Below are positions 32,865-37,260 of a DNA stretch of 37,260 nt, piece by piece. The position numbers and the translations under genes were made by a program. The stretch covers positions 11,388 to 48,647 of the forward strand of contig ML976814.1 of NCBI GenBank assembly GCA_010015655.1. Direction: 5' to 3'. Below the pieces are notes generated by a model, which ran no database searches, was not told the origin of the DNA, and saw only the letters and a program-made list of their open reading frames with translations. Source of the stretch: Bimuria novae-zelandiae CBS 107.79. Its lineage: Eukaryota > Ascomycota > Dothideomycetes > Pleosporales > Didymosphaeriaceae. How positions within the stretch are numbered: the first letter of the stretch is position 1; the number at the start of each line of letters is the position of its first letter.

Positions 32865-33016
32865 TATAAGGGATAGGTAGGGTAGCAAGTAGGAATAAGT
32901 GACTAAGTTAATTATAACAAGCTAAACAGAGAAACTGCTTAAGTAGCAGAATCATGATCAGCAACTAGTCTACATCAGGTTGGTGATATCATGTGATATC
33001 GTATTCCACTCTAACA
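32865..33016 (-). repeat. Copia element 3, 5' LTR (152 bp)
   Basis: Partner of 27484-27635. Contains the inverted repeat GATATCATGTGATATC at about 32985-33000. Confidence 0.93.
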
Positions 33017-33021
33017 TTATA
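33017..33021 (+). repeat. Target site duplication TTATA, right copy (Copia element 3)
   Basis: Matches 27479-27483. Confidence 0.92.
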
Positions 33022-33240
33022 GCATGCGAGTATACAAAATCGTTTGCGCTTAAGCTGTCCAAGCCCACACGTCCAAATGACCATATGTGCGGGGACTTCA
33101 GGGGGGTGCATGCGCATAAACAGGTGCGCGAAAGTGGCTGCGCAATGGCCTGTCCTTGGGCGGTCATAAGTACCGGCTTATTCACTCGTCCCTCTGAAGG
33201 TCGTGAACACTGATCTCGTACATGCTGCATCATCTACAAC
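33022..33240 (+). promoter_or_regulatory. Upstream region of the hydrolase gene, cut short by Copia element 3
   Basis: Only 219 bases separate the element from the ATG. They include TGCGGGGAC and a C/T-rich stretch, with CATCATCTACAAC just before ATGG (A at -3). Any promoter element further upstream has been moved more than 5.5 kb away by the insertion. Confidence 0.4.
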
Positions 33241-34620
33241 ATGGTTTCTGGTCCTTTCGATCCTTTTGACGCCTGCAATCGATTATTCGAAGTGAAACTC
33301 ACATCTTCTCCTGAACAACTGACCTTGTACGACAATTATGTGGAAGTCGACCTTAGCTTTAAGCAAGGGGCTGTGAGGTTGCTTTGCTACATACCCAAAG
33401 CAGTTTCCAGAGGTGATGTCAAGGCTCACGATGTTGCAATGTTGCACTTCCACGGCGGAGGACTGGTAGGCCAATCTGTGTCTACCTGGTGCCTTGTTGA
33501 CCCCTCATAGGTGACCGGCCGACCTGGATTCGAACCCTGGCGCAACAGCGCGCTCGGATCTATACGCCTAGCGAGTCAGATTATCGTCGAGCCATACTAC
33601 CGCCTCATGCCCGAAGCAAGTGGATCGATGATTGTGGAGGATGTTATTGCGCTTCTGGACGTTTTTCGGAACGGAAGTGTGAAACAAACTCTATTGAGAG
33701 AATTTCCTCTGATGAGTCCTCCTGATTTTAAGAGGCTCCTCTGTTCTGCGACAAGTTCGGGAGCTTTTCTCGCTTTTAGATTCGTTTTAAGAGCAGATCG
33801 CTTGGGGATCTTGGTCTCTGCGGTAGTGCTGTTTTCTCCCATGGTAGAAACCTACACTAGGCTGCCGGGGCAACACTACGGCGAATACCTACTCAGTGAG
33901 GAACAACACAAAGAGATAGCAATAGGAATAATCAAAAAGACACCAGGGTATAGACACTTGAACCATGGTAGCGCGCCATCTGGTCGAACACCTCCCGATC
34001 GAATGTGTATCTACCCCATAACCGCGGTGGGGATCAAGATGAAGTTCAACGGTAGACCGATAGCTATAAGATCACTCTGGGGGGTTATTTGCGGCACATA
34101 CAGCGTCTTTGAGCTGGGTGAAGCAATGCTTGCGCAATCCCATGTCGAGTGTGCAGGTTCTGGGACTGGGGTGGTCCCTCTAGGAATGTCGCCTTCTATA
34201 GAAGTCGATTGTGCTTCTCTGGCGAAAGATCTGGGGAAGAATGGAATGCAAGCTCTCAACCTTCTCTACTCAGAAGAAGAGGACGCGTTTCTTCAGAACA
34301 CCGATGAAGCTTTACCCGACATACCTTCGACCTGGCCGCCCACCTTCATTGCACACGGCACGGCAGACTCCAACTGTCCTATTGAGGGAGTACGAAGATT
34401 TACAAATCTGCTTGAAAAAATGTTTCCCCGTGTTCAATTGTGGAGATTTGAGTTGGATGGAATGCCGCACGCGTTCGATGTTGCGCACCCACACAAACTG
34501 GAGAGTTTTGCAAAGCTCGTGAGATATCATCAGGATGACAGCATGTGGAGTACCATAGGAAGGGATGAGATCAAGCTTGATGGGACAGTGTGGCTTTCAG
34601 AAGCAGCTCGGAAGGAATAG
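33241..34620 (+). CDS. Alpha/beta hydrolase fold-3 (HSL-like) esterase, one intron
   Basis: Exon 1 is 33241-33465 (75 codons), the intron 33466-33510, and exon 2 33511-34620 (369 codons); 444 residues. The intron (GTAGGC…CTCATAG, 45 nt) holds the only in-frame stop. Splicing joins HFHGGGL to VTGRPGFEP, the continuous oxyanion-hole region of this family. Motifs: HGGG (71-74), PYYRLMPEASG (VDYRLAPE equivalent), nucleophile elbow ATSSG (Ser 157; the first Gly of GxSxG is Ala), Asp 361 in HGTADSNCP and His 395 in GMPHAFD. The family hydrolyses esters or lactones. No signal peptide is seen, so probably cytosolic. At 444 residues it is longer than the usual 320-350. The region about 230-320 is poorly matched and could hide a further intron. 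No RIP stops. Substrate unknown. Confidence 0.85.
33466..33510 (+). other. Intron of the hydrolase gene (45 nt)
   Basis: GTAGGC donor, TTGAC branch-like word about 12 bases before the acceptor, CATAG acceptor. The length is a multiple of three but it contains TAG at its end, so retention would truncate the protein right after the oxyanion motif. Confidence 0.75.
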
Positions 34621-35442
34621 GAAGTTACTAGACTAATTTGCACCAAATGATAGACGAGAGCTCCCCGGAAGTTGGGTGCATAGTGGCCAATCTCGCTTTT
34701 CAATGCAAAAGACCATTTGAAGACCCGTTAACCCCACCAAGGAAGCTTGGGTGCATGGTAGCTGATCTGCCGTCCTAGTGTACAAGGAGGCCTGCGCGCG
34801 CGGACCGGGTGAACTTGGCTGACATCCCTTGTCCCTGCCCAGGTGACATCGGGAACCTCGCGACGCCTCTCTGCAGGTCTTCGCACCGTGCTATCATTCC
34901 TCCCACGCCACGTAATATATGCACGACCGTATGACCCTGTACAGATACATGAGTGGAGAAAGTAGAGAAAAAGTCATACGCGTCGCTGCACATGTGGTTA
35001 GTTAGGTCTGGGAGAAGCGGTGGCACATGCATGCAAGGCTGCTCAATGGCGTAACATGGTGCAGGCGCTTTTCGTAGTTCGCTTGCATATTCCGTTGGTA
35101 GTTGCTGGTCTCGATCGTTCTTAATCAACAAACTCTGCGGCTACGTGCAGGTTTCACCCCTGAGCCTTCCCTCACCGCGAAACCAACCAAGCCATGTGTT
35201 TCGTCTTTTGATAGTGATTTGCATCTCAACAAAACCTAAGACGCATGTTTGCCGGGAATAGGTTGCCATATCAATAGCTCGGTTCGACGTCGTTGTTGAG
35301 TTCCCAGGTGCCGCTATGCGAGGAAGCAGCTTGGTTCTGAGGGTCTATAGCGGCATCATGTGTGCGGGGATGCTTTCCGTGTCTCATCACAAAGCACAGG
35401 GCTACGAACATAACTGTCATTTATTGTTGACCAAGCTGATCC
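34621..35442. other. Unassigned spacer; contains a ~25-bp imperfect direct repeat
   Basis: AAGTTGGGTGCATAGTGGCC (34670-34689) resembles AAGCTTGGGTGCATGGTAGC (34743-34762). No convincing gene on either strand; the open frame on the minus strand at 34775-35131 has no recognisable feature. Confidence 0.3.
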
Positions 35443-35955
35443 ATGCCGACCGATGTTCGGACAGAGGAAGCAGAACTAGATGACGGACAGAGCAAACATT
35501 TCGTTTTGCAGCTGAGCATCTGGCTCGGAGGCGCGTTGCTACACCTGAATTTCGGGAGCACTAGCCCGCCTTTGCCGCAGACCATTTGGGGAACTAAGAG
35601 TCTACCGGCTGTAGTTTTTTCTTTGCCAGTGTTGCAGAAGTGGGTGGTACGAGTTACCGCGCAACGTACCTATGGTATAAGACGAGGGATGACGCGTGTG
35701 GAACCCTTTTGGGGCCAAGACCTGGCTGCCAAGTGTTCAAATGATTCCACCGGCAACAGTTTGCCCGTTCTCAGTCTGCCTCCCGCTGCCTTGCGAGCTT
35801 ACACTCATCCACAGCTCTATACAGCCACCTCGAGAACTGGAAGCACCTACGAGCAACACGTATGCGAAAGCCGTCTTACCCGGGTGCGGAGGCTCGTTCT
35901 GCCGTCTCCTATCCCAAGCCCAGCATCTCCACAAACGCCAATCAGATTGAAGTGA
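35443..35955 (+). CDS. Uncertain reading frame, hypothetical
   Basis: 170 codons from ATG 35443 (MPTDVRTEEAELDDGQSKHF…), Pro-rich near the end (LPSPIPSPASPQTPIRLK). No domain recognised. It overlaps the next frame by about 90 bases in another phase. The two could be exons of one gene joined by an unrecognised intron, or one may be spurious. Confidence 0.25.
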   Translation: MPTDVRTEEAELDDGQSKHFVLQLSIWLGGALLHLNFGSTSPPLPQTIWGTKSLPAVVFSLPVLQKWVVRVTAQRTYGIRRGMTRVEPFWGQDLAAKCSNDSTGNSLPVLSLPPAALRAYTHPQLYTATSRTGSTYEQHVCESRLTRVRRLVLPSPIPSPASPQTPIRLK

Positions 35956-36551
35956 CTTCGAAATCTGACATACAGCTTGTCGTTAGACTTAGGTCCAACG
36001 AAAGCAAGCTCGGGATCATGCCTCAGGTCATTCAAGGACACAGTCAGGACCATTTGAAGGCGAGAAAACACGACTCGTCGCTGAAGATTGGACAAAGCAT
36101 CTCAACGGCCTCTAAACGGTATAAAATCCTTGAAGATATACAGCGATTTATAGCTAACACCGCCGAAAGCCTGAGTTCCGACGCTGAACAGCCCTCCTCA
36201 GCAACAACAGAACGTCCGACGATCACAGAGTTCGCGATCTTCACTCCTACTATACCTCTCTTTGCAACGATCCCCGCCTCTGAGAAGATGGAATTGGCTC
36301 ATGCAGCTTTACTGGAGGGTTTGAATATCTTCGGACGCTTCCCGCAAAACGAATATTGTCCGATACTTCCGTGGCTGGAACACTGGACTCTGTATCCAGA
36401 GCTAAATGAGATCATTGGAAGAGAAGATGCTATTGTTTGTATCTGGAAGATCCAATGCTTTCGACCGACGAACCGTAGAAGCAGGTTCGGGCCATGGTGG
36501 GGTCACGACTATAGGCAGTGTGCCTATGGCAGCCGCGGCGCAGCGCGATAG
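35862..36551 (+). CDS. Uncertain reading frame, hypothetical 229-residue protein
   Basis: Ser/Thr/Lys-rich first 140 residues (STASKRYKILEDIQRFIANT, SSDAEQPSSATTERPTITEF), then a more ordered segment ELAHAALLEGLNIFGRFPQN followed by EYCPILPWLEHW. A low-complexity region followed by a hydrophobic helical segment is seen in many fungal regulators, but no Zn2Cys6 or other DNA-binding motif is visible. This is the more gene-like of the two overlapping frames. Confidence 0.35.
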   Translation: MRKPSYPGAEARSAVSYPKPSISTNANQIEVTSKSDIQLVVRLRSNESKLGIMPQVIQGHSQDHLKARKHDSSLKIGQSISTASKRYKILEDIQRFIANTAESLSSDAEQPSSATTERPTITEFAIFTPTIPLFATIPASEKMELAHAALLEGLNIFGRFPQNEYCPILPWLEHWTLYPELNEIIGREDAIVCIWKIQCFRPTNRRSRFGPWWGHDYRQCAYGSRGAAR

Positions 36552-36981
36552 TTAGTCAACAGCTTGAGGGATATATAGCTCTTGTCGACGAATCTTCATT
36601 TTCGACCGCCCAGGCCTATACATGATGAAAGAATTACATCATCAAAGTTTCCAAGGTTCTGATGAGTCGTCGTAGAGGTGTCGAAGATGCCAGGGGTGAT
36701 GCGAACGCAAATTCTCAAGTGCTGCTACAGTTGTCACTGAAGCTTTGACACTAAACCTCAAATGTCTATGAGTGTTTCCGAGCCCTAATCAATTTAAGGT
36801 AATTGATTATGAATCTTTTCCTTTCGCGAAAGTGACACTCCGTATCTCACTTTCCGAAATTCTATTCTGTAGGTATCAACGATCAACGAATAATAAAGCT
36901 ATGAGAACTCCAAGCTTCCTTCATGTTAGTCTTTCCGTCCGTTTGAGCTGTAACTTATGCTTGGTCAATTATTCGCTCAAA
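36552..36981. other. Spacer with palindrome CTTTCGCGAAAG and nested inverted repeat
   Basis: At about 36824 the perfect 12-bp palindrome CTTTCGCGAAAG is followed by AAAGTGA…TCACTTT (36829-36864), a potential hairpin. No gene seen. The sequence TTTCGCGAAAGTG…CTCACTTTCC resembles the start of the LINE at 11193-11260. Confidence 0.45.
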
Positions 36982-37260
36982 ATGGCCCTTCGAACAACAT
37001 TTGTGAACGTTAGTCCATTCCGGAGGAATCTAATGAGTAGACTCCGTCCATACGACATCGCCAAACTAGCAATTGCCCTCGATTGCGATCTAACCAAGGC
37101 CGAATACCGGGTTTTCATGGACGTTATAGACGATATCTTTCCTGACAGATCAGAGTTGAACAAGATCCAAGATTTGGGCTGTTGTGTACATATATTTGGT
37201 GCAGATTTAACCAAACTCCGAATGCGCTTAGAGAAACCAATGGAACCTTGGTTCGAGAAC
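36982..37260 (+). CDS. 5' part of an uncharacterised fungal protein, runs off the window
   Basis: ATG 36982 in strong context (A at -3, G at +4) opens 93 codons without a stop to the window edge: MALRTTFVNVSPFRRNLMSR, then LRPYDIAKLAIALDCDLT and HIFGADLTKLRMRLEKP. The alternation of a short N-terminus with a helical PYDIAKL… segment resembles a recurrent fungal hypothetical family. I cannot name a function. Codon use is ordinary and no RIP damage is seen. Confidence 0.55.
   Translation, partial: MALRTTFVNVSPFRRNLMSRLRPYDIAKLAIALDCDLTKAEYRVFMDVIDDIFPDRSELNKIQDLGCCVHIFGADLTKLRMRLEKPMEPWFEN

Larger units (their letters stand above)
27484..33016 (-). mobile_element. Copia-type element 3, sister copy of element 1, with an inserted solo LTR
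   Basis: 5533 bp, minus strand, 152-bp LTRs (27484-27635 and 32865-33016), TTATA duplication. Primer site GTTATAAGCC is at 32855-32864 and the purine tract (plus-strand ACCTCTTA) at 27637-27644. Same family and layout as element 1 along its whole length. It differs by a 195-bp solo-LTR insertion and by extra in-frame tandem repeats in the linker. It is inserted about 220 bp upstream of the hydrolase start codon. Confidence 0.95.

Noticed and set aside
33508..33510. In-frame TAG as proof that the hydrolase is a pseudogene
   Set aside because: It lies at the end of a plausible 45-nt intron whose removal restores the family motif; no other stop is present.
33523..33545. tRNA T-arm-like string (GATTCGAACCCTGG)
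   Set aside because: The stem bases do not pair on either strand and the site is inside the hydrolase coding frame.
1..37260. CRISPR arrays, bacterial operons, Starship-type tyrosine recombinase (DUF3435)
   Set aside because: No regularly spaced repeats, no bacterial gene organisation and no DUF3435-like protein could be recognised.

Overview
The window looks like a piece of a filamentous ascomycete (Pezizomycotina) genome. The evidence is: intron style (44-45 nt introns with GT..AG ends), an HMT1-type fungal ABC half-transporter, fungal Gypsy, Copia, Tad1-like LINE and hAT transposon families, and a strong repeat-induced point mutation (RIP) signature. Almost all stops inside the transposon frames are TAG or TAA at places where Gln or Trp is expected, which is what CpA to TpA change on either strand produces. 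Species cannot be told from the sequence.

Layout. 1-3.1 kb: left-truncated, RIP-damaged hAT transposase (+). 3.1-20.49 kb: a Ty3/Gypsy-type element (+), cut off inside its integrase and split twice by nested insertions. A 5270-bp Copia element (4880-10149, -) sits in the RT with 152-bp LTRs and a CATAA target duplication. A second, different Copia element (10265-18891, -) sits about 110 Gypsy bases further on, with 154-bp LTRs and a TATAA duplication. That second element is an internally deleted derivative (gag + linker + RNase H tail). It was itself hit by a 5.9-kb Tad1-like LINE (11179-17084, +; 14-bp duplication) and carries a 266-bp inverted-repeat element in gag. Removing the nested pieces restores the Gypsy and deleted-Copia reading frames at each LTR/LINE junction.

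20.5-27.5 kb: a gene-bearing block without obvious RIP. It holds two probable gene relics, a diverged ~450-bp direct duplication that looks formerly coding, and an intact single-exon ABC half-transporter (23897-26242). 27.5-33.0 kb: a second copy of the first Copia family (-, 152-bp LTRs, TTATA duplication), with a 190-bp solo LTR of another family in its integrase/linker region. 33.2-34.6 kb: an alpha/beta hydrolase gene with one 45-nt intron. The rest holds two overlapping uncertain reading frames and, at the right edge, the 5' end of an uncharacterised fungal protein.

How it fits together. This is a transposon nest bordering a small gene island. A transporter and an HSL-type hydrolase next to each other would suit a metabolite export/modification locus, but no biosynthetic core enzyme is present, so that is only a guess. 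The most informative observations are the exactly reconstructable insertion history, the loss of the RT/endonuclease active sites by RIP-type changes, a -1 slippery heptamer at the Gypsy gag/pol overlap, and primer sites matching the anticodon arm of initiator tRNA-Met in both Copia families.
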